Source: Meloidogyne chitwoodi (lineage: Eukaryota; Nematoda; Chromadorea; Rhabditida; Meloidogynidae). From it: a DNA stretch of 64,000 nt. Position numbers and translations under genes: made by a program. Positions 34,486-47,924 of the stretch are shown here, one piece after another. The DNA lies in NCBI GenBank assembly GCA_015183035.1, contig JACZZP010000002.1, positions 1,116,001 through 1,180,000 of the forward strand. The letters run 5' to 3'. How positions within the stretch are numbered: position 1 is the first letter of the stretch; each line of letters starts with the position of its first letter. The notes below the pieces were generated by a model. It had not been told where the DNA came from. It saw only the letters and a program-made list of their open reading frames with translations, and searched no databases.

Positions 34486-36504
34486 AATTGCAATACTTAT
34501 GTATGTCAAATAATTTATTATAAAATTAATTAAAATATTTACTTTTTTATATGGTTCATATTTATTAAGGAATTAATAATTTTATTTTTTAAATTATTTT
34601 ATTATTTCAAAACATACATAAGTGCACATATTCCACTTTACTTCAATCGATCAAATTTTTACTAGTAGCATTCCACTATCTCTTATCAAATTCTCGATCT
34701 TTAAACTTGTGTGGAATTCCAGTCGATCAAGTAATCACTGCCGCAATCTAAGGTAAATGCGTTATTTATTTATTACTATTACTGGTGATTTTATCCAACG
34801 TTAATTCTTTTCTATATTAAATATTCCTTCACAAATAAATAAAGTACCATTTGTGTGTATTTGAGATTTTTCTTAAAATTATTATTTTTCAGATGATCCT
34901 TAAAGATAAATTAACTAAAAACATGACTCTCAAATTAGTTTCTCATTAAGTCAGAGACTATCTAATATTATATTTTTATTTTCCCTAATAAAAATTATTA
35001 AAAATTAAATCAAACCTGAAAGTTATAATTTCGACATTAACTGTTTATCAACAAATAAACTCTTTTCCGATTATTGTGTTAGCTAGTATGATCTACAAGT
35101 TAGAAGGTAATTAATTAAGCACCAGCGGCAACGAAAAAATTGATATAAAAATGAAAGCACTACCATTGCAGATCGTCTGTCGCGGACGTGATACATTTTT
35201 TAGTTATTGGAAAAGATGCAAACAGATTGTGTTTCTCTTTGAACACTGACAGGCGGTCTATATTGACAGACGATCTCTCATCATCCGACGAAATTTTCTT
35301 TCATTCTCTCTTTCAAAAAAAGCAGAGAAAAGATAATAGAGGAAAGATTTAGAGAAAAATATTTTCAACATTTTGAACATCAAACGGAAGAATAGTAAGA
35401 GAATTAAAAAAAAAAATAGTTTAGTTTTGTTGGGAGAATAACTTTTGAGGTGTCCGTCAATTAATTTGATTTTATGTCACTGACATTCTACGGAACTTTT
35501 GTCGATCTTTCTATTATTTTTCCTTCTAAACAGTTCAGCTTTGAAAGGGCAAATCTTGCAGACCACTTCCTCCTCTTATTTTCTAGTTTTTTCTTCTATT
35601 TTTTAGTCAATCACCACAGAATTTTAGTTGTCCCGTCCATCACACAAAGAGGTATTGAACTATGTTATTAACATTGTATTCGGGAGGAGTTATCGATGAG
35701 AAGAGGAAAAAGAAGAGAAATGGAAGAGAATAAGAGAAATAAAATAAAAAAGGGGAGGGAGGCACAGACTATCTTCTTAACTAACATTCCAATGCATCAA
35801 CAAACTCTCAGTGTCCCCTCAAACACACAGGCAAAAAGAGGAGACCTTCCCCTTCACAATCCAATCTCGCCTTGCTCCCCTTTTGTTGTTCGTTCACGAC
35901 TTCCACCTCCTCCATTACCCATCGCCCCATTCACCTTCACCAACAAGCACATACACACAACAGTTCTTCTCCTCCCTCATCGCTTTCCACACATCCAAAA
36001 CGAATCCCCCCTCTTTCCTCTCCCCCATATCAGTCAAATTCATTCATTCCTTGCTTGGTTGCCTCATTTGCTCTAAAAAGGGAATGAACGGTCTAAAATT
36101 ATTTAATATTAATAAAGGTTTTTATTTTATTTACATTATACATTTATTAATAATATTTTAAAAGCAAGCAAAAATCATTAAATAAAACTATTTAATATTA
36201 ATTTTAATTATTTTAAAATATAACTACTACTAATTATTACTTAAAAATTATCAAAAATTGGTGGTAGGAGAGCGGGGTCTGGTTTGGTTCTCATCTAGTG
36301 TTATTATTATATTTAAAAAACGATGAGATCATACCAGATCACATTTTCCTGTCATCTCTAAAATCAAATAAAAATAATTAATTTTTTAATTTTTAAAAAA
36401 TATGTACTACTTAGATAATTTTATTTAAATTTCCCCTTTATTAATATTCAGATTGAAATAAATATTTAAATTTATTAAATAAAATATATTTTTATTTAAA
36501 AAAA
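34486..36504. other. Long intergenic region with microRNA hairpin
   Basis: This 2-kb region includes a purine-rich tract (about 35695-35765), then a C/T-rich tract (about 35815-36060) that gives overlapping Pro/Ser-rich frames without splice or start support. A 12-bp inverted pair (AGATCGTCTGTC near 35169, GACAGACGATCT near 35264) is present. The candidate microRNA hairpin is at 36260-36356. Confidence 0.55.
36260..36356 (+). ncRNA. Candidate pre-miRNA hairpin, bantam/miR-80 family
   Basis: On the plus strand the RNA folds into one long stem. GGUGGUAGG pairs with CCUGUCAUC, AGAGCGGGG pairs mostly with UCACAUUUU, UCUGGU pairs with ACCAGA, and UUGGUUCUCAUC pairs with GAUGAGAUCAU with one bulge, closed by an AU-rich loop of about 25 nt. 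The 3' arm reads UGAGAUCAUACCAGAUCACA starting at 36324. Nucleotides 2-8 (GAGAUCA) are the seed of the bantam and C. elegans miR-80/81/82 family, whose mature strand is also on the 3' arm. The stem length, low mismatch count and seed together make a microRNA likely; expression is not known. The mature part is about 22 nt (36324-36345). Confidence 0.75.
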
Positions 36505-39500
36505 TTAATTAATTCTTCTTTTAATTATTTTATTTATATTTTGTGTTTGAACTGTTTTTCGTGTTTTTCCAGTTGGACAACCTCTTTTCTTTTGTTGATT
36601 ATTTTTTGGACTATTATTATTACCTCCTATAACTGAAGAACTAGTAGATAATGTTTGTTGTTTTTCCTTTTTTTATTTAAAAATAAAATAATTTTAAAAA
36701 TTAAATAATAAATACTTGATCAGTTTTTAAACTAACTAAATCTTCTTCTTCTTCTTCTTCTAATTCAGCATTATTTTCTTTTTCTTCTTCTAAAATTATT
36801 TTTCTTTTTAAAGGTTTTTTTATTTCATTTATTTCTTCCATTAAAATTTCATCATCATCTATTTCTTCTTCTTCTCTTTTAAATAAATTATTAAAATCTT
36901 CATCTTCTCCAATAATTATTTCTTCATCAAAATCTGATTCATCACTATTAAAATCTTCGTGAACTAAAATTAATTAAAAATAAATTAAAAAATAAAAATA
37001 AATTAACCAATTATTCCAATTCTTTGTCCAAGCCATCTAGCTTTTTGAACAACATCATCTTGCATTAATTTAAAACACATTGCAATTAATGCCATTCCAA
37101 AAAGTAAATAAAGAGCACAAACCTTTTATTTTATTAAATATTTAAATTATATTAATATTTATATTTACAATTAATTTTTCTTGAGATCCTTCATCTAATG
37201 ATTGTCCAGGTACAATATCTCCAAATCCAATTGTACTTAGAGTTATAAACTTTTAACAAAAAATATATAAAATATAAATAAATAAAGGTATACAGAATAA
37301 TAAGCTCCATCAAAAAAATTCCAATCTTCCCAAATTGAAAAAAGAACAGCACCACCAGCAATAAATAAAATTACCTTTAAAATTAAATTTATTTTAGTAA
37401 ATTATTAAAATTATTTACAGTAATTATTCCAACAGAAACAGGCATTTTTTCTCGATTAATTCCACCAATATTACTACCTGAAATTGTTCCTAATCCTGTT
37501 GGACCAATTCCAATACGTTTAACTGAACGAAGTGATTCAGAATCACTACGAAGTGATTTAACTTCAAGTCTTTTTTTAATAAAATAAATTAATTAATTAA
37601 TTATATATATGAATTACCTTTTATTATTAGAAGAAGATAAACCTCCATCACTTTGTTCTTTTTGACTCAAATTTTTAATAATAACTTTTTCTGGTTGTTT
37701 GTTATAAATTATATTAATATTATTTTTTTCTTCAATTTGTCCATCTTCTTCATCATTTGATTGAATTAATGACAACTTTATATTAAAATAATAATAAATT
37801 AAAATTAATTAATTAAATACTTTATTTTGTTTATTAAATTCTTCATTATTATTATTATTATTAATAACTCTAATTTTTGGTAATTGTTGTTGTTGTTGTG
37901 TAAATAATATTAAATTATTTTCTTCATTTTCTCCTCTTTGTTTTTTATTTCGAATTAAATAAGAACCAATATTTGTTGGAGTACTTAATTTTTTATTAAA
38001 AATATTTTTTAAAATTAAAATTACCTAAATTTTTTATTTAATTGTTGTCCAATTTTAAATGATTGATTTTTTAAAAGAGGAACTTGTTGTAATGAATTTG
38101 AAGGTTTTATTAAAGATTCTTCTAAAACAAATTCTTCTTCATCTATTATTTCTATAAAATAATTAAATAATTAAATAATATTTTTATTTACTTTTATTAT
38201 TATTTATTATTGTTAATTGTTCTCCTCCTTCTACTCTTTTTTCTCTTATTTTTTGTCTACAACATTTTCCTAATCCAAAATTTGTTGTTATAATAGGTTT
38301 TCCAAAATTTCTTTTATCATAAGAACAATTAGATGAACTCATTGAAGATGTTGGTAATTTAAGAGATGGAGAAGATTGTATTAAATAAGATTCTTTTTCA
38401 TTTATTGTATTTATATGCTTTAAATAATTTATTTAAAAATAAATAATTATTTATTTATTTTTACCTTTTTTTGAACACGACCACGCAAAAAAGTATTTCT
38501 AAAATTTAAATTAAATTAATTTATATTAATATTTAATTTTACTTTTTAAGTAATAATTCCTCTTGTTTTCCAATACTAGATTTTCTAATAATATTAGTAT
38601 TTCCTCCTCTTTCATTATGAAAAGATTTCCATGATCGAATACTTTTAGTATCACTATTTGGAGGGAAACGATTACCTCTAATACTCAAACTAGCATTTCT
38701 TGCTAATATTGAATTAAAATGACGAGTTGCTGTACGACCAGAATGAACTTATTATTTAAATAATAATTTAATTTTATTATATTATTAAAAAAAAAATACC
38801 TCTTCTAACATTTATTGGGGCATTTGGATGATATCGAAGTGTAAGTGATTGACATTTAATTCTATGCCTTTCAGCTTGCCATCGACAATAAGCACAACAA
38901 ACTTTAAAATATAAAAAAGTAAACACTTGTGCCAAACTTTCTGCAATATTTGCTAAACAAAGAAGCATAAGTGGAATGCCAAAAGTTGCGTAAATAATTG
39001 TTAGACCTCTACCCAATGGAGTTTTAGGGCAAATATGTCCATAACCTTTAAATCAATTTAATTATAAAAAATTAAAGATTTATCTCTTACCTATAGTTGT
39101 AAATACAGTAATTGAGTAAAGCAAAGCACCAGAAAACTAAAAATATTTAAATTAATAAATAATAAATAACTAACCGTCCATTGAAATTTCAATTTATCTT
39201 CATTATCCATATTTTTTTCATCATAACCTTCATAGTTGACTGCAAATACAAGTTTTTGTTCATATTCTTTGTAAAGTCTATGTGCTTCACGTTTTAAATC
39301 ATCCTCACGAATTACTTCACTTTTTTCAATATATTTATAAAGACGATGTACTAACTATATTTATAATTATAATTAAAATATAATGAGAATATTAATTTTA
39401 CTTCCCAAGTATCATTTGCAATATGTCCTTGGAATTTTTGTTCTTCTGGATATTCAATTGCACGAAACATAAATGCACCTTTAATAAATAATAATAAATA

Positions 39501-39686
39501 ATATTCTAAATTATTTACCAAGAACAGCATAAACAGCAACAAGAAAGCATAATCCAACATGTGAAATTACAAAAATAACAAGCTAAAAATTAAACTTAAA
39601 AATATTTTCAGAAATAATTTACTTACTCTTTTACTAACTAAAGAAGTATGAATACAACAACTTCTAATATTACCAAGAATAGACAT
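36505..39686 (-). CDS. Two-pore-domain (K2P/TWK-type) potassium channel 2
   Basis: Start 39686 ([11 protein letters not shown]). M1 is [20 protein letters not shown], followed by [13 protein letters not shown] and an extracellular cap with an NDT site. Pore 1 is [20 protein letters not shown] and M2 is [21 protein letters not shown] long cytoplasmic loop (about 38700 down to 37440) is Ser/Lys/Glu-rich, unusually long between M2 and M3. M3 ([15 protein letters not shown]), pore 2 ([15 protein letters not shown]) and M4 ([20 protein letters not shown]) follow, then an acidic/basic tail ending at 36505. Filters TTIGYG and STIGFGD support K+ selectivity. It is not a tandem copy of the first K2P gene: loops and tails differ completely, so they are two separate subfamily members. 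Confidence 0.87.
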
Positions 39687-40196
39687 TTTTTAATTTTATT
39701 AAATAAAATCAAAACTAAAATTTATTTCATATTCTAAAATGTTTTTCTTCTATTAAATAACATTAAAAATGGCAAATTGGCTTGGACCGGATGAAAAAGA
39801 ACACGGAAATCCTGGATCCTTTTCTCTATAAAAAAAGTAAAAGGACAGTAAAAAGAAAAGAATAACAAAAGTTGATTGATGACAATGACGCAAAAAAAAA
39901 TGCTGAATCCCTTAAGGGAATTAATTTTTTATAATAGTAAATAAAAAACTAAAAAAGAAAACAACAGATTCTGACTTTAAAAATAAACACTTTTTCTGTA
40001 TTATTATTTTATAGAGATTTTCTCCTTAAAATTACTTAAAAAGTTCTCATCTAATTTTAATTTTTATATAAATAAAATAATGAGCATTTTAAAGATAAAA
40101 ATAAATAACCATAATAATATTATGGAGATCAATAATGTTAGCACAAAATATCAAAAATATTTAGTAAAAAAGGGGAGTCTAATAATTTTTGTCAAA
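39687..40196. other. Intergenic, AT-rich
   Basis: Lies between the start of K2P gene 2 and the stop of POLD1, both on the minus strand. No gene was seen. Confidence 0.5.
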
Positions 40197-43100
40197 TTAT
40201 TCATTATTTTCATATTCAACTTCTTTTTGTTCAAGAATTGGTATTTCTTTTGAATTAGTAATTTGAAAACGTCTATACACTTTTTCTAAATCCTCCAAAT
40301 CATTACGAACTTTTTCCCGCATATAAAAGATTGGACAATCACGACTGGCACAGAAGACTTCATCTTGTAAAAGTCCAGCACAATTTTGACATTCTGTCCA
40401 TAACCGACTAAATCGATGCTCAGCAGATCGAATTGCAATAATCTATTAAAAATATTATAATATTCATTTTATAAATTAAATACTTTCTCCAAATAAATTT
40501 CTCGCGTTTTTCCCGAACAGTTTGAACATGTCGCAGGTGCTTCTTCTTCTTTAAAATTCATTGGCGTTTTACATCCTAAACATGTAGCTTTCTTTACAAA
40601 ATATCCAGCCATTAATCCACTTTTTAACTTGACCATAGTTTTTTTCTTTGTGTGGTCTCCGCCTTTAAATTAATAAATAATTTTTTTTATTAAAATATAT
40701 TTAAAATTAACTGGTAAAAATTTGTTCTGCTCGATTGTCTAAAAGTGGATCAAAAATTCGTGCCATAGGTTTTACAAGTTGATGCTCCAAATAATATGCT
40801 GTATCGATAGGAATATTATTTTTAAGAACCTATAGAAATATTTTTAAAATTATTTAATTTTCTTTATTTTTACCCATATTGGATCTTCTGCTTTTTCATA
40901 TGCCGGAACATTTTTACCTTTGTTAATAATTACATAAGGAACACGGTCACCAAGACGAGGTGCAGACCCTGGATCCCGTTTACGCATACGCTCAGCTAAT
41001 TCCACATGTGCTTGTTTTGCAGCATATTTCTAAATAAGAAAATTATATAAATTAATATTTTAAATATTTTTATTTACCTCGCCTTTTTTAGTTAATTCCT
41101 TAGTGATTGTAAGCATAGAAATATCTATTCTATCATTAAGTAGATCTGAAATCAATCCTTTTGCATATTTAATTGCACCGTCTCTGTCTCGCTCAATAAG
41201 TAATTTTTCTAAACAAGTATTTAAAACACATGCAACTAATGGACAATTGTCTCTCCGTACAGTTTCTAACTAAAAAATTATTTAAATTATTTATGTTTTT
41301 AATAAAACTAAAACTGACTCCTTTGCAGTCCATTTTATCATGTTTTTCTTCCTTAGTCCAATATAGACCAGCATAGCGTTTTTTATTTATTAGCAAATAA
41401 GGAAAATAAACTTTTTCAAATTCTAATTTAATAGGATGCATAAATCGTTTGCTAATTTCTTGTGCAGCATGCTTTCCTAAAGTCATTGCCTCACCAATAG
41501 TTTTAACACCAAATTTAACCATTACAGAATCAGTATCTCCATAAATAACTTTAGCATCAATGGGACAAAGACCATCAACTGCTCCAGTTTTATAATAACC
41601 TAAAAATAGAGAACAGATAACATAAAATAATATAATCAATCAACCTTCCACTTCTTTCTTTGTTAATTCAATCATTTGTCTTCCGAATGCAGTAACTGAT
41701 TGAGCAACCTCAGAACAAGGCAATTTACCTTTAGAAGCACCAGTAAATCCATAAACAGAATTAGCACTTATTTTCAGTGCCAACTGACGACCATCCAGCA
41801 CCATTTTTCTAAAATAATGATTAATAGTATTAGATTAATTCTTCATAACTCACTTTAGTGGGTCAGTTTCCCTTTTAAGTTCCTCTTTAGCTTTTTTTCT
41901 TGCTGACAGTAATTCTTCGAGTATTTGAGGCAACAATCCTTTACGATGTTTTTCTGTGACAAAAAGATCACCCGAAGGCGTTTTGATATAGTCTACGCCT
42001 TCCACCATTCTATAAAAATTTGTTTATGCATTCTACAAAATTTCAAAAAGAACTCATTCTCAGGTGAGGCAGTTTTCATTAAGGTTGTATAGCAAAGATT
42101 GTGAGCAATCATAATTGATGGGTATAGAGAAGCAAAGTCTAAAGTAGAGATCGGCTCATTATAAAAATCGCAGACTGGTTCAATGACAGTAGCACCTTCA
42201 TATCCAACTTCATCCCCACCATCTCCCATATCAATTACAGGAAGAAAAATATTTTTCGCTCGAGTCTATGGAAATTAAAAATTATTGGAAATAATTATAA
42301 ATTTCACCTTTCGAATCAACATTGAAAGAATTTTAACTTGTTGACCTCTTGAAATAAGAAAACTTAAAGGAACACCAGTAACACGAGCCATCTCCATATA
42401 GTTAATAAAAAGCATTAGTTTGTCCAACAAACGAATGGGCAAATAAGCATCTTTCATACAATATACGGCCAACCGTCTTCTATCTTTTGCACTTCCATTC
42501 TTAAAATATATAAAAAAACTATCAAAGTATAGATTAATTTTAAAACCTGTAGCTCAGGTATGAAATTGTAAGAAACATCCTCTTTTTGTTCTCCAAGAAA
42601 AAAATAGCTAACATTATTCAATGTATAACTTCGAAGTTTATAATCACGAAGTACCAGCTAAAATAAATATAAACTTTGGCAATAATATTTACCAACTTGT
42701 AATACATCAAATATTATACGTCCATCCATTGAACACATTTTATTTACTCTATTACCCATCTGTTTTGACTGATGACTAACATCACGTTGCCTACAGATGT
42801 TACCCTTAACACGACTTAAATAGCAAACACGTCCATCAATCTTAAGAAAGTTTGAAATTAAATATAAATTTTAGAGTATATAACCTTTAAATTCTTTGCT
42901 CGATCCATTATATAAGGCAAATCAAAGTTTTGAATGTTATAACCAGTAATCAAATCTGGGTCAACAGTTCTAACAAAATCCGCCCATTTGGATAGTAATT
43001 CTACTTCAGTACGACACTCTATAACCTCTGAACCAACAATCGATTCACAAGTCCCCAATACAAAACAATTCCGAATGAAAGGCTCCAACTCGCCTTCTAG

Positions 43101-44452
43101 TTTGACCATATTTGCAATTTGAATAATTGGATCACGTGAAGCATCTGGGAAGGATCCTAATAAGATAAAAATATTAAAACCAATTTTAAATGCAAATATA
43201 AACCTTGTTGTCCCATACACTCAATGTCGAAACTCAAAGTTCGCAAAGGAGCAACACCTGACCACTCATGTGCACTTGCATCATGAGCCACCAAAGACTC
43301 AAAAGAAATTCTCACCTCAATAATTTTTTATAATCCAAAAATAAAAAATAAAAACTTCAAATTGAGAGTTAGTTGTTTGTTTATTCATGGGAATAAATTC
43401 ATATTTACCAGAGGGACATTCGATCCAACCACATCCCACAATGTCCAAATCAGCCATAAAACAAACCTAAAAACAGGTTAAAATGTTTTAAAAAATAAAT
43501 CCCTAACCTCATAATCCAAGTTTGATTCAAATGCATAACAATTTTCTATTTTTTTCGAATCAGTCATTTCAGAGGCAAGCATTTTATCAATAAGATATAA
43601 AGCACCGCGACCTAAAAAGAATATAATTAAACATAATTTTAAATAAAAACAAACATGCAGAAAAAAGCCGATGTGAATTCAGAAATATCTTGAGGAAATT
43701 TCTTTCAGTGTTAGTGTTTCCGTAATAATATAAGCCCGATCCTCGCACTATTTCGATACCAGTGACAGCCAAACCCGGACCGCTCTTAATTTAACAATAA
43801 TAATAATAATAAAAGTAATTTTATTCAAACTTTGATTTGTGAATTGAGAAGATCAAGTGCTTTTTGTATGTGCTGTGCATTAAATGCAGATGAAACTGAT
43901 ACGAAGAAATACGGTTTATATCCAAATACACAAACAGCCAAAGAATTGCCTTTATCTGTTACACCAAATAGACGCATTACAACGGCATTTTGTTCTAAAA
44001 ATATATCGTTTTAGCACTAAATTTGAAAAAACCTATAAACGAATCAATGTCCATAAGCTGAAATATGACCGGTTTATCATTACAACCATCTTTTATAAAC
44101 TGATCAAGTTCAGGACGTTCCCAACATGAAAGAGCTTTAATAAAAAATTATCAATTAATTTTAGATAAAAATCAGTACTTGAACTTGGATCGCCATTATT
44201 TGTTCCGTTACTGAAAAAACATATTAAATTTATGAACATGATTTACCAGCTCGATCCTTGACTATTATTATTGTAAGACGAAACGCCACCCAGTTCAGCT
44301 AACTTATTCATAAACCCAGTCTTGTCATCTTCCGGCCTTAAAATTATTTAAAAAATTAATTAAAAAAGTAAAACAGACTTTGATCTTTTTGCATAATGAA
44401 TTGGACGAGGAGCAGGCCTTTTCTTCGGAGAAACTTTTTTCTTAGGCGACAT
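40197..44452 (-). CDS. POLD1: DNA polymerase delta catalytic subunit
   Basis: B-family replicative polymerase, complete by motif order. The N-terminus is basic ([20 protein letters not shown]). The exonuclease motifs are intact: Exo I SFDIECMG, Exo [20 protein letters not shown], Exo [12 protein letters not shown]. The polymerase motifs follow: [17 protein letters not shown] (A), [13 protein letters not shown] (B), and YGDTDSVM (C) with both catalytic Asp. The C-terminal Zn module ([10 protein letters not shown]...CSNC) and the second Cys cluster (CQNC...[10 protein letters not shown]) that binds the accessory subunits and 4Fe-4S are present. About 15 introns, mostly under 60 bp. It synthesises lagging and, with PCNA, leading DNA. 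Its start is only 175 bp after the kinesin stop on the same strand, consistent with an operon. Confidence 0.95.
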
Positions 44453-44627
44453 AGACTACATATATATTTAAAATAAAAGAAATGCTTAATTCTATAAAAT
44501 TTGTCTTAAATATGTATATAAATGAATAATAAAACAATTTGTATAATATACTTGTTAAAAAATTTATTTATTAAAATTGTTAAAAAATGACTAGATTCAT
44601 TAACAAAAAATATTAGAAAAAATGAGA

Positions 44628-47439
44628 TCATTCCAACAATGCTCGAATTTTAGCAGCCTCTTTTTCTCTGAATATTTAAAATATAAAAATTAAAAAACTA
44701 AAATTTTTAATTACTTTTCCTTTTGGTGTGAATGTGAAGATACAAGCTCATGCCCAAATAAATCAGTATAACTACAAAATAATTGTTTCAGTGGTTGATC
44801 AATGGTATCCTATAAACATATTTTTTAATGAACTAAAAATAAAAAAAACCGAATATTGAGAAGTATAAACTCTTTTATTTTCATGATTTATAGTATTTCC
44901 AGTATAAGCCTTAAAAATTTTTTTAGGAAAAAATTATTAATCAAACAATGCATTTAAGTTGCCAATCCCCAATTTCTTCATTCCAATTTACAAAGTGCTC
45001 AATATAATTCATTTGTTCATCAGGGATAAAACTATTAATAATAAGATTTGCATAAAGTAATTCTCTTTGCAATTGTCGAATGCTTTCAAGGAGAGACTCC
45101 GTCTCACGATGATGTTCCATCTCTTGATCTTGGAGTTCACTTTTAGCCTGCATATACTGAGTCCATACCAAAAAATTAAACCAATTAAAATATTAATTTA
45201 TTTAAATAAATATTACCCTCTTTAGTTTTTTGTTAAGGCATTGAGCTTGTTCTTGTAAATTATTGCTTTGTTCTCCAATGTCAAGTTGTTCAGCTTGTTG
45301 AGTACGTAAAAGGTCATTAAGAGCTTGTTCAGTCTAAAAAATAGATAATAATATTTAAAAAAGTCAACTTGTCGTGCATGTTCCAAATCCCTGTAAACAA
45401 AATCTCAATTTATAAAATTTGAAAAAAAACTTGTTTCCAGCATCCAGCAACTGTGCTTGCCTTTCTGCTTTTTCAATCATATTTTCCCCACCGACAATTA
45501 TTTGTCGTTCAATTACAACTAACTTTTGCATTAGTTTTTCGCGTTCAATCTTATTTCTTCTAAGTTCTTCTTCCCGGTTTAAAAGATCGTCAACCAAACG
45601 ATGGTGTTCAACATCTTTACTATTCCCCTAAAAGTATAAAGAAATTAAAAAAAATTACAAGTTGTCGTAATAATTTTTAGAAGTTAAAACAATACCCCAT
45701 GAATTTCCAAAATTTCAGTTCTATTCTGCCCGTCTCGTGACTTCTTCTCATCTGCTCTCACTAAAGGTTCTACTTTTGAATTTTGCTGTTCAATATCATC
45801 ATCACTTTCTGCATTTGAGCCTGGTTCTATTAAATCAACAATGAATGATCGACTAATATAATTTTACCAGCTTCTTCTAATTTTTTCTTTAAAAGTTGTA
45901 TCTCGTTTTGGAAGCGCCTGAGAAGTGCGTCTTTTGGATCCTCATTAATTCGTGCAATATTTTGAATACGCTTAAAAATATACAAGTCAATTAAAAAAAC
46001 TTGTAAAAAATCAACAAAAGTAAAGCCTAGTATATTTATTTTTTCTACATGAAAAATTAACTTTTGCTCGGTTTGCATATCTCAATGTGCTTATTGTCTC
46101 CGCATAATTGTATGCTGCTGGACCAATGTTTGCAATCTTTTTTTAGAAATAAATTCTTTAAGTTCTCAAAAAGTTACCATGCAAGTCTTTGAATTTCCGC
46201 CAAGTGAATCTTGTAAAATCCTTGTAAGTTTTGAATTTCTAAAAAATCGATATTTAAAAAGTTCATCTCAATACCGATATGGGATATGAGTGCTTTTCGC
46301 GTCAGCCAATGCACTAATTACGTTCCCGAGTGTAGAAAGTGATAAGTTAATCTTAGTAGCTTCCTTCATTTGTTCTCCAACAACATTAGTTTTTGATTGA
46401 CGTTCGCTACCAGCCAAATCTACAAAGCTAAGTTTTCCTTGGGTAAGTAATTGCCTTCCATCAGCAATTGTTTCTGAACACTCAATTGTTATTGTAAAAA
46501 TTGCATGTGAGCGACTCGATTTTTCGTTCATACATGTTTTTCCAGTATGTCCTAAAAACTAACAACTTTATAAATTAATATATCAATTCCTAGCTATTTG
46601 CGTTTCCTAACTGCATAATTCGCATGCATTGATCCGCACTTGAGACAGTTACACTCAACAAATCCTTTACATAAACACCGACATCTGCACGTTCTTTTAT
46701 CTTCAAATTCGACTGAATTTCCCCTGGAACTGGACGAACAAGCAGATCCCGCAACTCTTCGTTATATATTTCCATATAAGAAATTCTAACAAGAAATCTA
46801 CAATTTTTTAATGATTTAAAAGACAATTTTTTTCGCCTACCTTTTTTCATGTCCACTTTTGGCAATATGATCAAAAATATGAGCAAAAGAATATTGGATA
46901 ATCCCTTGCTCACCTAAAATCGGATCTCCAGACATCTAAACATAAATAGGTAATTACAAAAATGTAGATTGGTTACGTACAGTAAAGGTCTTCCCAGTGC
47001 CAGTTTGGCCGTAGGCGAATACAGTTCCTGAATAAATAATTTATAAAATTGTCGGATTGCAATAAAAACCATTAAAGCCCTCCAGTACATTTTCAACTAC
47101 TGGTTGAGCTATACAATTGTAAACATCCGGCTGACGTGAGTCAGGGCCAAAAACTTCATCAAACTGATAACATTTAAGCAGATCACTCTGACTATTTGAA
47201 CATGAGACATGAATTGACTTCCCCCCGTAGTCAACTTCCACTATTGGTTGTACAAAGCCAATTTCTTTTTCTTTATTGCTTAGTGGACGACATCTAACCG
47301 AAACCTAAACAAAGATCACGTTAACGTAAACACAGGCAATTATAAGACAATATTTACTAATAGTAAGCTTAAAATTTATAATTGTACAAACCTTAACATT
47401 CTCAACTTCGCTTCTAGAATGGATTATAGATTCATCCAT
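44628..47439 (-). CDS. klp-20: Kinesin-2 motor subunit (KIF3A/KLP-20-like)
   Basis: N-terminal motor domain: the P-loop reads [11 protein letters not shown], switch [14 protein letters not shown], switch [11 protein letters not shown], and the microtubule-binding region includes [19 protein letters not shown]. The neck/coiled coil follows ([20 protein letters not shown]) with a Glu/Ser/Lys-rich linker. A long coiled coil of Gln/Glu/Leu leads to a C-terminal globular segment: [20 protein letters not shown], then DWQLKC, which resembles the KIF3A tail (FIP....IE..V.WNE.IGEWQLKC) rather than KIF3B. Heterotrimeric kinesin-2 drives anterograde intraflagellar transport in sensory cilia. The partner KLP-11/KIF3B gene is not in this window. 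Start 47439; about 14 exons. Confidence 0.9.
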
Positions 47440-47924
47440 CTAAATAAAAGTTAAATAGTCTTAAATTAATACTTTAATGTTAAAAAAAAGTATATAAATA
47501 ATTGTATACAACCAATAAATAAAGAAACAAATAATTAAAAATCATTTTATAAGCTACTAGCTGGTATTTAAAATAAAAAATATATAAAGAGATCGTTTGG
47601 ATCCGTAGCCTAATTTCAGATATAATAATTTTTTATTAGTTATGACGACTAAGTTCTCCTATAATGGACAAAACTTTTTTGAAAAATTCAAAAATAGGCT
47701 GCGGAAAAGAAACTAACTAAAGAATTCAGTACACTAGCACAAAATATTTTTAATTCAAAATTTCAAAATAATGATCGTAAAATTAATTTTTTAATACGGC
47801 TACTAAAATTGGGCTTTATGTTTACAAGATATATAATTTGGAATGAATTCTAAAAAGAAATTCTTGACTATATTAACGTTTATAAAAACCAGGCTCTTTT
47901 GTTTACAGGAGAATAAATCAATTG
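47440..47924. other. Intergenic
   Basis: Between PIP kinase (stop 47925) and the kinesin start. No gene was seen; it should contain the kinesin promoter. Confidence 0.5.

Noticed and set aside
35696..36161. Overlapping Pro/Ser/His-rich frames
   Set aside because: They arise from a C/T-rich and purine-rich tract; several frames are open at once, a sign of base composition, not of coding.
43832..44129. Plus-strand frames inside POLD1
   Set aside because: Antisense shadows of POLD1 exons whose family blocks are clear on the minus strand.
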